Positions 8,013 through 16,303 of a stretch of DNA of 52,934 nt are shown here, one piece after another. Location of the stretch: assembly GCF_017356015.1 (NCBI RefSeq), contig NZ_JAFIQV010000046.1, positions 1-52,934 on the forward strand. Direction: 5' to 3'. The translations under genes were made by a program, and so were the position numbers. Position 1 is the stretch's first letter; every line of letters starts with the position of its first letter. The notes beneath the pieces are model-generated. The model saw only the letters and a program-made list of their open reading frames with translations, was not told the DNA's origin and searched no databases. This stretch comes from Azospirillum sp. SYSU D00513. GTDB taxonomy: Bacteria > Pseudomonadota > Alphaproteobacteria > Azospirillales > Azospirillaceae.

Positions 8013-8478
8013 GGGCGGTCTCCGGAACGGGGGCGGCGGGCCGTGTCGGACGGCCCCTGTCAGGGAAAGTTCACATTCACTCCGCATGCCACTATGGGAG
8101 GACATCCCGGCGCGTGCAGACCGGGGTATGACTTCGCCCTGGCCCATCAACGATTCGGGGCGGCTTGCGGGGCCGATGGTGCCCCCGTGTGCCAGTGGCC
8201 ACCGATCGCGGGCGGTTGCTCGCGCGCTGGGCAGGGGGCCGGCGGCGAGGGCGTGGATCCCGCCGGAAAGGCGAGCTTCCGGCAAGAATGATGCGCTTAG
8301 GCTAACACTTTCGAATGGATAGGATCGCGCCGGAGCGCTCTGGCCGGAGTTTTGCGTCCTCTGCCTCCAAAGCGGGCGCCTGCCTGTTTGGAAGCCTCTT
8401 CAGAAAAGGTTCTCGGCAAAACAAGAGCCCCGGCCAGGACGGGGCCGCGCACCGGGCGCGGCCCCCGGAGGTCGCCGG
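8013..8478. other. Gene-free stretch between receptor and esterase
   Basis: This 466-base stretch lies upstream of the chemoreceptor and downstream of the esterase. Apart from the hairpin terminator at 8417-8445 I see no credible gene or RNA. Frames that read through it lack ribosome sites and have shadow-type composition. The chemoreceptor promoter should lie here but I find no convincing match. Confidence 0.6.
8417..8445 (-). terminator. Terminator after the esterase gene
   Basis: On the minus strand, GCCCCG and CGGGGC enclose a 7-base loop and are followed by TCTTGTTTT, about 34 bases beyond the esterase stop. A second, GC-only hairpin (GGGGCCGCGC with its complement) lies just before it. 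Confidence 0.65.
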
Positions 8479-9495
8479 TTACCGGCAGGAAGCACCGTTC
8501 TGGACGGTCGCGTCGGCGCTGGAGCCGCCGGTGGGAACATGGCTCGTGTCGCCCGCCGCGACGGTCATGGCGGATTGCGGACCCTTGATGTACTTGGCCG
8601 CATAGCCCAGCGCGTCGCCGATGGTGTGTTCCCAGACCGGCCATTCATGGTCGCCGTCCACCACCCGGTATTCCACGCTGCCCGGCTGGATCCGGCGCAG
8701 TTCCTGGTACAGAACGGCGGCGTGATAGACGATGTCGAAGCGGTCATGGTCGCCGCTGTTGAGGTAGAGCGGAACGCGCAGGGGCTGCGCCTTGTAGCCC
8801 TCGACCAGCGCGGGCCAGTTCAGCCGTTTCCAAAGCTCCGCATCGAACGCACCGTCCTTCTGGAAGGTCGGGTCCTTCACGGCCGAGGAATTCTGCGGCG
8901 GCACGGGCTGGTACACCGCGGGGCTGAGCGCCAGACCCACCGCGAACAGCTCCGGCCGGGTGAAGGCGAAGCGGACCGTCGCGAAGCCGCCGGCCGACAG
9001 CCCGGCGAAGACACGGCCCTCGCGCTCCTTCGAGACGCGGAAACGCTTTTCCACCTCGGGCAGCAGATCGTCCAGCAGGACCGTCTCCGCCTTGTCGGCG
9101 TGGCCGTCCACCCACCACATGGCGCGGTGGCCGGGCATCACCACCACCACCGGCGGAATGCGCTCCTCGGCGATCAGCCGGTCCAGGGTCGGCGCGACCT
9201 TGCCCTTGTCCAGCCAGTCGCGTTCGTTGCCGCTCGCCCCGTGCAGCAGATAGACGACCGGGTAGCTGAGGCAGTCGCTCTCGTAACCGCGGGGCAGGTA
9301 GACGGTGTAGCGGTAGGGGTCCGCCAAGTGGCTCGAGGTCAGGCTCAACTCCTGAACCGTGCCGCTCCGCGCCGCCGGGAGCGCGGCGCCGGCCCCGCCG
9401 GACGGAGTCGCCGGGGTGGCGGCCAGGGAAGGCGACGCCGCAACCAGCGCGGCCGCCGTGCATACGGCTGTAACGAAGGGCGTGAAACGGGCCAT
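8479..9495 (-). CDS. Secreted alpha/beta-hydrolase, esterase D/Fes-like
   Basis: A 338-residue serine esterase of the enterochelin-esterase/esterase D group. A signal peptide is clear (MARFTPFVTAVC to ASPSLAATP, about 1-28). The fold shows LLHGASG (oxyanion strand), nucleophile elbow GLSAGG, a probable acid in SGDHDRF and the histidine in DGDHEWPVW. Substrate is not predictable; periplasmic or secreted ester hydrolysis is the inference. The start at 9495 puts the signal peptide at the N-terminus. Two cysteines in the mature protein (SDCLSY and the terminal GASCR) could form a disulfide. The preceding 70 bases include an unusually AT-rich patch with an inverted repeat. Confidence 0.85.
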   Translation of the reverse strand: MARFTPFVTAVCTAAALVAASPSLAATPATPSGGAGAALPAARSGTVQELSLTSSHLADPYRYTVYLPRGYESDCLSYPVVYLLHGASGNERDWLDKGKVAPTLDRLIAEERIPPVVVVMPGHRAMWWVDGHADKAETVLLDDLLPEVEKRFRVSKEREGRVFAGLSAGGFATVRFAFTRPELFAVGLALSPAVYQPVPPQNSSAVKDPTFQKDGAFDAELWKRLNWPALVEGYKAQPLRVPLYLNSGDHDRFDIVYHAAVLYQELRRIQPGSVEYRVVDGDHEWPVWEHTIGDALGYAAKYIKGPQSAMTVAAGDTSHVPTGGSSADATVQNGASCR

Positions 9496-9607
9496 CGACC
9501 TGCACTCCATCTGCGCGAAAGTATTGCTGATAACCCTAAATAAGGGAGAGTTCATCGGCAACACTTAAGAATGCAGTGCAACACACATCAGCTATTCTAT
9601 AAAAATT

Positions 9608-9623
9608 ACATAAACATTTATGT
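9608..9623. promoter_or_regulatory. AT-rich inverted repeat, possible operator
   Basis: ACATAAA and TTTATGT flank a central CA inside an AT-rich patch (about 9565-9640), 113 bases upstream of the esterase start. On the minus strand, TTGCCG and TAGGGT 17 bases apart lie between this repeat and the gene. The rest of 9496-10013 holds only the promoter at 9891 and no gene. Confidence 0.35.
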
Positions 9624-9890
9624 GTACGCTCCCTTTTCTGCCGTGGGCTCCGCGGATTTTCCGCGCTCCATCGGTTTCAGCCGCCACCCGCATCCTGGCC
9701 TGCTGCTCAGGGGATGGGCAATCGCGGGACGGGGAGGGCCGCATGGGCTCCGTTCACGCGAAGGTTCCAATCGGAGGTTGAAGGAATAATGCCCGCCATG
9801 GGTGGTTTTCGCCTGCTGAATGCGGCGTTTTCTTATCCGGTCCCAAGTTCACCCCGGACTTCACCCCAAATTGACCACGGATCAGGCGTT

Positions 9891-9919
9891 TTGCTCATTT
9901 ATGAGGAATGTGCTATAAC
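9891..9919 (+). promoter_or_regulatory. Promoter for the glycosyltransferase operon
   Basis: TTGCTC and TATAAC are separated by exactly 17 bases; the start codon at 10014 lies about 90 bases downstream of the expected transcription start. Confidence 0.65.
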
Positions 9920-10013
9920 CTTTCACTGATAGCGGCTTTGCCGGAGCCGCTGACCGCCGGCCGGATTTCAAGGCGGCGTTCCTCCGGCGCGGCGACCTGA
10001 GCAGACGGCATCC

Positions 10014-11120
10014 ATGTCCATCACCGACAGTCATCATCCGGCCGGCGCGGCCGACGGGCGCTCCTCCTCGCCCGGTTCGGCGCGGCGCCTGCGTTTCTCC
10101 GTCGTGATCCCCTGCTTCAACGAGGCGCGGAACCTGGATGCGCTCTTCGAGCGGCTGGTCCCGGTGCTGGACGGCATGGACGTCGCCTGGGAGGTGGTCT
10201 GCGTCAACGACGGCAGCCGCGACGACACCATCGACCGGCTGGTCGAGGCGCATGCCCGCGACCCGCGCATCAAGGTGGTGGACCTGTCGCGCAACTTCGG
10301 CAAGGAGCTGGCCCTGTCGGCCGGGCTGCGGCATGCGGGCGGCGACGTGGTGGTGCCGATGGACGCCGACCTCCAGCACCCGCCGGAGGTGCTGCCCCGC
10401 CTGCTGGCGCTGTGGCGCCAGGGCTTCGACGTGGTCGTGGCGGTGCGCCACGCGCGCGTCGGCCAGAGCGCCGGGCACCGGCTGTTCGCGCGTGCCTTCT
10501 ACTGGATCTTCGATCACCTGTCGGAGGTGCGGCTGCCGCGCGAGGCCGGCGATTTCCGGCTGATGGACCGCAAGGTCGTCGAGGTGATCAACCGCATGCC
10601 CGAGCGCACGCGCTTCATGAAGGGCATCTTCGCCTGGGTCGGCTTCCGCCAGGCGAGCGTCACCTACCAGCAGGGCGAGCGCGCCGAGGGCCAGACGAAG
10701 TGGGGCTTCATGAAGCTCCTGCGCCTGTCGCTGGACGGGCTGACCGCCTTCTCCACCTTCCCCTTGCGCGTCTGGAGCCTGGTGGGGATGGCCATCTCCG
10801 GCTTCGCCTTCGTCTACATCGTGCTGCGGCTTCTGCGCACGCTGTTCTTCGGCGTCGACGTGCCGGGCTATGAATCGCTGCTGATGACCGTGCTGTTCCT
10901 GGGCGGCATCCAGCTCATCACGCTCGGCGTGATCGGCGACTATCTGGGCCGCGTCTTCAACGAGGTGAAGGGCCGCCCGCTCTTCATCGTGCGCGCCACC
11001 CACGGGGTGGAGCAGGGGCGCGAGGCGGACGACGCCGCGCTGCGCGGGCTTCCCGCAGCCCTGTCCCGCGACCTCGCCGAGGCCATGGCGGGTGCCGGAG
11101 CCGGAGGCGTTCGCCCGTGA
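10014..11120 (+). CDS. Membrane-anchored family 2 glycosyltransferase (GtrB/DPM1-like)
   Basis: A 368-residue polyprenyl-phosphate sugar transferase. The GT-A domain begins SVVIPCFNEARNLDALFERL (about 29-48), has VCVNDGSRDDT, the metal-binding motif MDADLQHPPEVLP and a KWGFMKL segment typical of the DPM1/GtrB/ArnC group. Two membrane helices follow (about 250-320), the last with a LGVIGDYLGR loop. Such enzymes transfer a sugar from a nucleotide donor to undecaprenyl phosphate on the cytoplasmic face. The next gene overlaps by four bases and encodes a GT-C enzyme, so the pair probably makes and then uses the lipid-linked sugar for envelope glycosylation. The acceptor is unknown. Confidence 0.9.
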   Translation: MSITDSHHPAGAADGRSSSPGSARRLRFSVVIPCFNEARNLDALFERLVPVLDGMDVAWEVVCVNDGSRDDTIDRLVEAHARDPRIKVVDLSRNFGKELALSAGLRHAGGDVVVPMDADLQHPPEVLPRLLALWRQGFDVVVAVRHARVGQSAGHRLFARAFYWIFDHLSEVRLPREAGDFRLMDRKVVEVINRMPERTRFMKGIFAWVGFRQASVTYQQGERAEGQTKWGFMKLLRLSLDGLTAFSTFPLRVWSLVGMAISGFAFVYIVLRLLRTLFFGVDVPGYESLLMTVLFLGGIQLITLGVIGDYLGRVFNEVKGRPLFIVRATHGVEQGREADDAALRGLPAALSRDLAEAMAGAGAGGVRP

Positions 11121-12763
11121 CGACGACCGCCGACGCCTTTCCGCTGCCCCGGCGCGAGGGCGCGCTGTGGGACGACCTCGCGCGCGCCATGCTGTTCCTG
11201 CTGGCGGTGCTGGCGGTGGCGACCTTCCGCGACTACGGCGTCAGCACCGACGAGGGGGTGCAGCACCTCTACGGCAAGCATCTTCTGGCCTTCTACCTGT
11301 CAGGCTTCGAGGACTGGTCGGCCTTCTACTTCAAGGACCTCTACCTCTACGGCGGGCTGTTCGACCTCGTCACGGCGGTGCTGGTCCGTGTCTCCCCCTT
11401 CGCGGAGTACGAGACGCGCCACCTGCTCTGCTCGCTGATCGGCGTGCTGGGCATCGCGGGATGCTGGCGCATGGCGCGGCTGCTCGGCGGCCCGCGGGCC
11501 GGGCTGGCGGCGGCGGTGCTGCTGGCGATCAGCGGCGTCTATTACGGGGCGATGTTCAACAACACCAAGGACGTGCCCTTCGCGGCCGGCATGGTGTGGA
11601 CGCTCTACTACACCACGCGCATCGTCCTCCAGCTGCCCCGGCCGAAACGCTCCACGGTGCTGAAGTTCGGCCTGACCTTCGGGCTGACGCTGTCGATCCG
11701 CGTCGGCGCCGTGCTCGCGGCCTTCTACCTCGCCGCGGCGCTGGCGCTGCATCTGGCGCTGGCCGTCCGGGCGGTGGGGCCGCGCGTGGTATTGCGCGAC
11801 GCCGGCCGGACGGTCCTGGCCCTTCTTCCGGCGGTGCCCGTCGCCTACGCGGTGATGGCGGTCTTCTGGCCCTGGGCGGTGATGAGCCCGCTGAACCCGC
11901 TGGAGGCCCTGCGCGTCGTCTCCCGCTTTCCCATCAGCATCCAGACCCTGTTCATGGGCGAGCTGGTCCCGTCCAACGACCCGCCGGCCCTCTACCTGCC
12001 GGTCTATCTCGCCGTGAAGCTGCCGGAGATCCTGCTGGCCGGGGCCGGGATGGCGCTGGCGATGGCGGGGGCGTGGGTGATGCGGGTGGGGCCGCGGCGC
12101 TGGCCCGAGGCCTTGCCCTACGCGCCGCTGGTTCTGTCGGCGTTGCTGCCGATCCTGCTCTTCATGCTGATGCGGCCGTCGATCTACAACGGAATCCGCC
12201 ATTTCCTCTTCCTCGTGCCCTCCATGGCGGTTGCGGCGGGCATCGCCATCGACCGGCTGTGGCAGTGGGCGGAGCGGCGGGGAACGGTGGCGTGCGGAGC
12301 GGCCGGCGCGGCGCTGGCCGGGCTGGCCGGCGTCTACGCCCTGCATCTGGTCGCGCTGCACCCCAACCAGTATGTCTATTACAACCGCTTCACCGGCGGG
12401 GTGGATGGCGCCGCCGGACGGTACGAGCTGGATTACTGGGGCAACTCCGAGCATGAGGCGCTGCTGGAACTGATCGCCCTGGTCGTCCACGAGAATGGCG
12501 GCCGGCCGCCGCAGCGCGAGTACAGCCTGACCGTCTGCGGCAACACGCTGGCGGTGAACTTCTACCTGCCGCCCTGGCTGAAGCTGGTCAACGGGATCGA
12601 GCCGGACTGGCGGAACCCCGACTTCTTCATGGCCTTCACCCAGGACAAGGGCTGCCCGCCGCTGATCGACGGGCGCACCATCATTTCGATCGGCGCCGAG
12701 GGCACGCCCCTTTCGATCGTGAAGGATCGCCGACCGGTCGGGCCGAACCCCCTGGTGGACTAG
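11117..12763 (+). CDS. GT-C family membrane glycosyltransferase (PMT/ArnT-like)
   Basis: A 548-residue polytopic protein with about ten to twelve membrane helices, starting at GTG in a GTGA overlap with the preceding gene. The first loop after helix 1 carries FRDYGVSTDEGVQHLYG, where the acidic pair matches the catalytic Asp position of family 39/83 enzymes. FNNTKDVPFAAG and GIRHFLFLVPSMA are further loop features of this group. The C-terminal 130 residues, with YDYWGNSEHEALL-like sequence, form a soluble periplasmic domain. It probably transfers a sugar from polyprenyl phosphate to an extracytoplasmic acceptor. Confidence 0.85.
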   Translation: MTTTADAFPLPRREGALWDDLARAMLFLLAVLAVATFRDYGVSTDEGVQHLYGKHLLAFYLSGFEDWSAFYFKDLYLYGGLFDLVTAVLVRVSPFAEYETRHLLCSLIGVLGIAGCWRMARLLGGPRAGLAAAVLLAISGVYYGAMFNNTKDVPFAAGMVWTLYYTTRIVLQLPRPKRSTVLKFGLTFGLTLSIRVGAVLAAFYLAAALALHLALAVRAVGPRVVLRDAGRTVLALLPAVPVAYAVMAVFWPWAVMSPLNPLEALRVVSRFPISIQTLFMGELVPSNDPPALYLPVYLAVKLPEILLAGAGMALAMAGAWVMRVGPRRWPEALPYAPLVLSALLPILLFMLMRPSIYNGIRHFLFLVPSMAVAAGIAIDRLWQWAERRGTVACGAAGAALAGLAGVYALHLVALHPNQYVYYNRFTGGVDGAAGRYELDYWGNSEHEALLELIALVVHENGGRPPQREYSLTVCGNTLAVNFYLPPWLKLVNGIEPDWRNPDFFMAFTQDKGCPPLIDGRTIISIGAEGTPLSIVKDRRPVGPNPLVD

Positions 12764-12868
12764 CACCCTTCGGGCGGGCGGCGCGTTCGCGGCATCGCCG
12801 TCCGCGGCCGTACCGTCCCGCTGCCGCTGTCCCCATTCTCATCCCAGGCTCCGAGGCGGAGGTTGGGG

Positions 12869-14125
12869 ATGAAGGGCGCGGCGGTGGGGTTGTTGTCGTT
12901 GGTCGCGCTCTGCCTCTGGCAGCCCGCCGGCGCGGCCGGGCCCGAGACGGCGGCTGGCGGACGTGCCGCCGGGACGCCGCCCGCCCTGGATCGCGCGGAA
13001 GGCAGCACCGCCGCGCTGGAATCGACGGTCGCCGGGCTGGCGCGCCGTCGGCTCGCGGAGGCGGGGCCGGGCGGCCTCGTGGTCGGGGCCGTGCGCGGCG
13101 GGCGGAGCGTGGTGATCGGGCTGGGCGACAGCGGCCGCCCCGACGGCGGCCCGCCCGACGGCCGGACCCTGTTCCAGATCGCCTCCCTGACCAAGCCCTT
13201 CACCGGCACCGTCATGGCGGAGATGATCCGCGAGGGCCAGCTGTCGCCCGCCGACCCGCTGGCCCGGCATCTGCCGGCCGCCCGGCTGTCGCCCGTCGGG
13301 CCGGGCGCGCCGATCCGGCTGGTCGATCTCGCGACCCACACGGCCGGGCTGCCGAACGTGCCCGAGACGGAGAACTTCTCCTGGAGCCGGCTGGAGGACC
13401 CGCGCAACCCATACAAGGCGTTGAGCCGGGCCGAGCTGTCCAACTGGCTGTCGGGCTACGCGCCGCCGGTGCCGCCGGGGGTGCGTTTCCGCTATTCCAA
13501 CACCGGAATGGCCGTGCTGGGGGAGGCTCTGGCCGCCAGCGCCGGGGCCAGCTACGAGCAGCTGTTGCGCCGCACGGTGACCGAGCGTTTCGGCATGCGG
13601 GACACCACGCTTCGCCTCACCGCCGAGCAGCGCCGCCGCAAGGCGTCGGGTGTCGCGCGCGGCGGGTGGGTTCCCGATTGGGAAACGCCGTCCATGCAGC
13701 CCTCCTTCGGCCTCTATTCGACGGTCGAGGACATGCTGCGCTGGCTGCGCGCCAACCTCGGCGACTGCACGGTCCCCGACGCCTGCGCGGAGCCGGTGGC
13801 GGCGGCCCTCCGGCTCGCCCAGTCAGTGCAGGTGGATGGGCGGGCGCTGCGCGATCCGGGCGCGCTGGGGCAGGGGGCCATGGCGCTGGGCTGGTTCGTC
13901 GCCTGGGCGTCGGACGGCACGCCGATCCTCTGGCACTCCGGCTCGACCGGCGGGTTCAACGCCTACATGGCGCTGTCGCGCGCCCACGGCTGGGCGGCGG
14001 TGGCCCTGACCAACAGCGACCCCGAACGGGTCGTTGCCGACAAGCTGGTCGGCGACCTGATCCGCGCCTTCGAGGATGGCATGGAAAACCGCCAGGTCGC
14101 CGACGGGCAGGCGGTTCTGCGATAG
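12869..14125 (+). CDS. Secreted serine hydrolase, beta-lactamase/class C family
   Basis: A 418-residue protein with a signal peptide (MKGAAVGLLSLVALCLWQP then AGAA, about 1-24). Catalytic motifs of the beta-lactamase/D-aminopeptidase fold are present: SxxK in FQIASLTKPF (about 108-117), YxN in RYSNTGMAVLGE, and HSGSTGG replacing the KTG box. The ATG at 12869 with GGAGG seven bases upstream is preferred to a TTG two codons earlier. Members act as AmpC-like lactamases, esterases or D-peptidases; HSG instead of KTG fits the esterase/peptidase side. The gene is 105 bases after the glycosyltransferase pair. Confidence 0.85.
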   Translation: MKGAAVGLLSLVALCLWQPAGAAGPETAAGGRAAGTPPALDRAEGSTAALESTVAGLARRRLAEAGPGGLVVGAVRGGRSVVIGLGDSGRPDGGPPDGRTLFQIASLTKPFTGTVMAEMIREGQLSPADPLARHLPAARLSPVGPGAPIRLVDLATHTAGLPNVPETENFSWSRLEDPRNPYKALSRAELSNWLSGYAPPVPPGVRFRYSNTGMAVLGEALAASAGASYEQLLRRTVTERFGMRDTTLRLTAEQRRRKASGVARGGWVPDWETPSMQPSFGLYSTVEDMLRWLRANLGDCTVPDACAEPVAAALRLAQSVQVDGRALRDPGALGQGAMALGWFVAWASDGTPILWHSGSTGGFNAYMALSRAHGWAAVALTNSDPERVVADKLVGDLIRAFEDGMENRQVADGQAVLR

Positions 14126-14180
14126 GCCGGTTTCGCAACAGGCGATCGGCCGACAGGCGGCGTCCCGCCGCAGGCGGTCC

Positions 14181-15068
14181 TCAGCGGCCCAATGGGCCCT
14201 TGTCGATCTGGTCCCATGAGGGCAGCGGCGCACCGCGCCCGACTTCGGGCAGCTCGACGCTCCGCGCGTAGCGGCGGGTATCGTAGGCGAATTTCGCCCA
14301 GTCCACCCCGAAGCCATCGAGAAGCTTGCTCAACTTCTTCTGCGCAGCCAGGGATTCCCGCGACACCAGCCCCGCGCCGCGATGGCTGTCGGAATCCGCA
14401 TCCAGAGCCTTGAAGCGATCGACGTAGATTTCGAAGTGGGCGGCCATCAGGCCGCTCCGCTCGTCGGAATTGCTTTCGCCGTCGTCGGGGTCGTGTTTGG
14501 CCCGGGCCGCCGCCGTCGCCTCGCGCAGCCTGTCTCCCGCCGTGTCGCGCTCCGCGATGAGCCGTGGATCGTCGCTCGCATGGGCCGCCACCATGCTGGC
14601 CCGGAAGTCGCGGGCGAGCGGGGCCACCTCCCCGCGAAAGGCCGAGTCGAGATCGTTCAGCTCCTTCATCCGTGCGCGCATCGCCTTCTGCTCATCGGAT
14701 GGGGCCGCCTCCGAGGCGTAGCGTGAGAACTGCGCGTCGGTCGCCTCACCGTGAAGGGCGAGCGCCACCTCGTCCGCGCTCATCAGCCCTTCCTTGACGA
14801 CCATGTCCAGTTGGCCGCGGACCTTCGGATCGAGGAATCCGAAAAGCTCGGCGGCCTTTCCGGTGAGGGCTTGGCCGAGTTCGCTCACCTCGACCGCGTC
14901 CCGCGCCCGGGTCGTCGGCTTCTCGACGGGGGTGAACGCCGCTTCCGGCTTCGGAGAGGATGATGGTCCCGCCACTCCCGCGCCAGCCGCGGAGGCGTCG
15001 GTGGTCTTCCAGGGAAAGGTGGCGGCCGTGCCGCCCGACATGAACAGCTGAAGCAGGTTGCTCGCCAT
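14181..15068 (-). CDS. Hypothetical cysteine-free protein behind a CtrA-like box
   Basis: A 295-residue protein that I do not recognise. Residues 1-60 are Ala/Ser/Thr/Pro-rich and probably disordered; 60-110 contain LFGFLDPKVRGQLDMVVKEG; the rest is charged helix with an Asp-rich ALDADSDSHRGAG segment that only loosely resembles an EF-hand loop. It has no cysteine, signal peptide or membrane helix. The ATG at 15068 has GGGAGGG upstream. An exact TTAA-N7-TTAA palindrome lies 82 bases before the start. With the cysteine-free protein at 16304-17278, which has a similar box, it may be a motility-related or flagellar-export substrate; that is inference only. Confidence 0.75.
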   Translation of the reverse strand: MASNLLQLFMSGGTAATFPWKTTDASAAGAGVAGPSSSPKPEAAFTPVEKPTTRARDAVEVSELGQALTGKAAELFGFLDPKVRGQLDMVVKEGLMSADEVALALHGEATDAQFSRYASEAAPSDEQKAMRARMKELNDLDSAFRGEVAPLARDFRASMVAAHASDDPRLIAERDTAGDRLREATAAARAKHDPDDGESNSDERSGLMAAHFEIYVDRFKALDADSDSHRGAGLVSRESLAAQKKLSKLLDGFGVDWAKFAYDTRRYARSVELPEVGRGAPLPSWDQIDKGPLGR

Positions 15069-15149
15069 GTCCCGGCCCTCCCTTTGCGGATCGTGTCGGC
15101 GGCCGGCAAGACTCGGGATGGCCGCATGCAACAAGGTTGCGCGGCGCGT

Positions 15150-15164
15150 TTAACGAAGCGTTAA
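15150..15164. promoter_or_regulatory. CtrA-type box TTAA-N7-TTAA
   Basis: TTAACGAAGCGTTAA matches the alphaproteobacterial CtrA full-site pattern in both half sites and reads as a site on either strand. It is 82 bases upstream of the start at 15068 and within the 109-base gap before the OsmC gene end. Confidence 0.6.
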
Positions 15165-15177
15165 TGCCATCGCGGCG

Positions 15178-15663
15178 TCACCCTGCTTCAACCGCCACGA
15201 CCGGCTCGATGGCGACCGTGAAGTTCACCGAGGCGGCGATGAAGCATTTTTCGTGCGCGTCGTGGTGGATCGCCCGCGCGCGCTCGGGGTCGGACCCCGG
15301 CGCCAAGGTCACCTCCGGCCGCAGGGTGACGTGCCGGAACCGTCCGCCGCCGTCCGCCGTCTCCTCCATGACGCCGTCCGCCCGGTCCGTGTAGGCGGTG
15401 ACGGCCAGGCCGGCGTCGGCGCACAGATGCAGGTACCAGAGCTTGTGGCAGGCGGAGAGGGAGGCGACGAGCAGCTCCTCCGGGTTCCAGCGCGCCGGAT
15501 CGCCACGGAAGGCGGGGTCAGACGATCCGGGGATCGCGGGCTTGGCGCTTGCGGGCACGGCGATCTCGTGCCGCCGCTCATAGGCGCGGTAGCCGGAGGT
15601 TCCGGTGCCGGTGTTGCCGGTCCAGGTGACCGTGACGGCGTAGCGGTGTTCCTTTCCGGCCAT
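15178..15663 (-). CDS. OsmC-family peroxiredoxin-like protein
   Basis: A 161-residue OsmC/Ohr-fold protein. The two redox cysteines are in the expected contexts: EELLVASLSACHKLWYLH near residues 85-100 and AHEKCFIAASVNF near 137-149. The sub-type with VTWTGNTGTGTSGYRAYER at the N-terminus is the general OsmC-like group rather than Ohr. It would reduce organic hydroperoxides in the cytoplasm using thiol reductant. It is followed by an NTF2-fold gene on the same strand (54 bases upstream), possibly co-transcribed. Confidence 0.9.
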   Translation of the reverse strand: MAGKEHRYAVTVTWTGNTGTGTSGYRAYERRHEIAVPASAKPAIPGSSDPAFRGDPARWNPEELLVASLSACHKLWYLHLCADAGLAVTAYTDRADGVMEETADGGGRFRHVTLRPEVTLAPGSDPERARAIHHDAHEKCFIAASVNFTVAIEPVVAVEAG

Positions 15664-15717
15664 GCGCTTCCTCCCATTCGTCCGTGGCTTGCCGTCCCCT
15701 CGGAGCCGCGCGTCCGC

Positions 15718-16134
15718 TCAGTGCAGGAGGCGCGGCTTGCTCTCCTCGCTGCCGCGCGTGACAGAGGCGCGCGGCTCGGCCACCGGGCCGGCCTGATGGT
15801 GGGCAAGGCGCCAGGCGCCGTTTTCGCGGACGAAAAGGTTGGCGGCGGCCAGCACGGCGCCACCCAGGACCTCCTCGCACAGCACCAGGGCCGTGTCGGC
15901 GTAGAGCGTCACGCGCTCGTTGCGTGCCTGGATCTCCGGCATGGCGGGGCTCTGCATCAGGTCGCCCCAGCTCGCGATCACCGCCTCGCGTCCGAACAGC
16001 GCGGCCCAGCCCGGATGGATGCAGGACACGGGCAGCTTCTCCGCCCACAGCGCCTCCATGGCGGGGCGGTCGCGCAGGGCGAAGGCGCGGTAGAAGGCCT
16101 GGTGCTGCGCCAGGACGGCGTCTTGGTCGGTCAT
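15718..16134 (-). CDS. NTF2-like (SnoaL-type) protein
   Basis: A 138-residue cone-shaped-fold protein: N-terminal helix with AFYRAFALRDRPAMEALWAE, then SCIHPGWAALFGREAVIASW, and strands LVLCEE and NGAWRLAHHQAG. This is the stand-alone NTF2-like/SnoaL-like pattern, with the CIHPG segment common in the nuclear-transport-factor-2 family of uncharacterised bacterial proteins. No catalytic role can be assigned. It precedes the OsmC gene by 54 bases in the same direction. Confidence 0.8.
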   Translation of the reverse strand: MTDQDAVLAQHQAFYRAFALRDRPAMEALWAEKLPVSCIHPGWAALFGREAVIASWGDLMQSPAMPEIQARNERVTLYADTALVLCEEVLGGAVLAAANLFVRENGAWRLAHHQAGPVAEPRASVTRGSEESKPRLLH

Positions 16135-16303
16135 GGCGTCGGATTCCCGGAAAAACAGGCTGAAACCACGCGCCGGGACGGCGGATTCCCTTCCGGCGCG
16201 TGTCTTGCCCGCTTTTAGCCAAGCCCATGCGGCGCGGCAAGCCGGACCCTGCCCCCTCGCGGAAACATCCGTGGGACAGGCCGCACCCCCGCGCCGAGCG
16301 TCC

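Noticed and set aside
8170..8200. Sigma-54-like TGGCAC...GC upstream of the chemoreceptor
   Set aside because: The GC element is one base off the required spacing from GG, and no enhancer-type site was found.
5310..8291. Open frame of nearly 1000 codons on the plus strand
   Set aside because: It runs antisense through the EpmC-like gene and the chemoreceptor, has no ribosome site and has shadow-like composition.
9571..9789. Short open frame in the AT-rich patch
   Set aside because: No ribosome-binding site and low-complexity translation; the patch looks regulatory.
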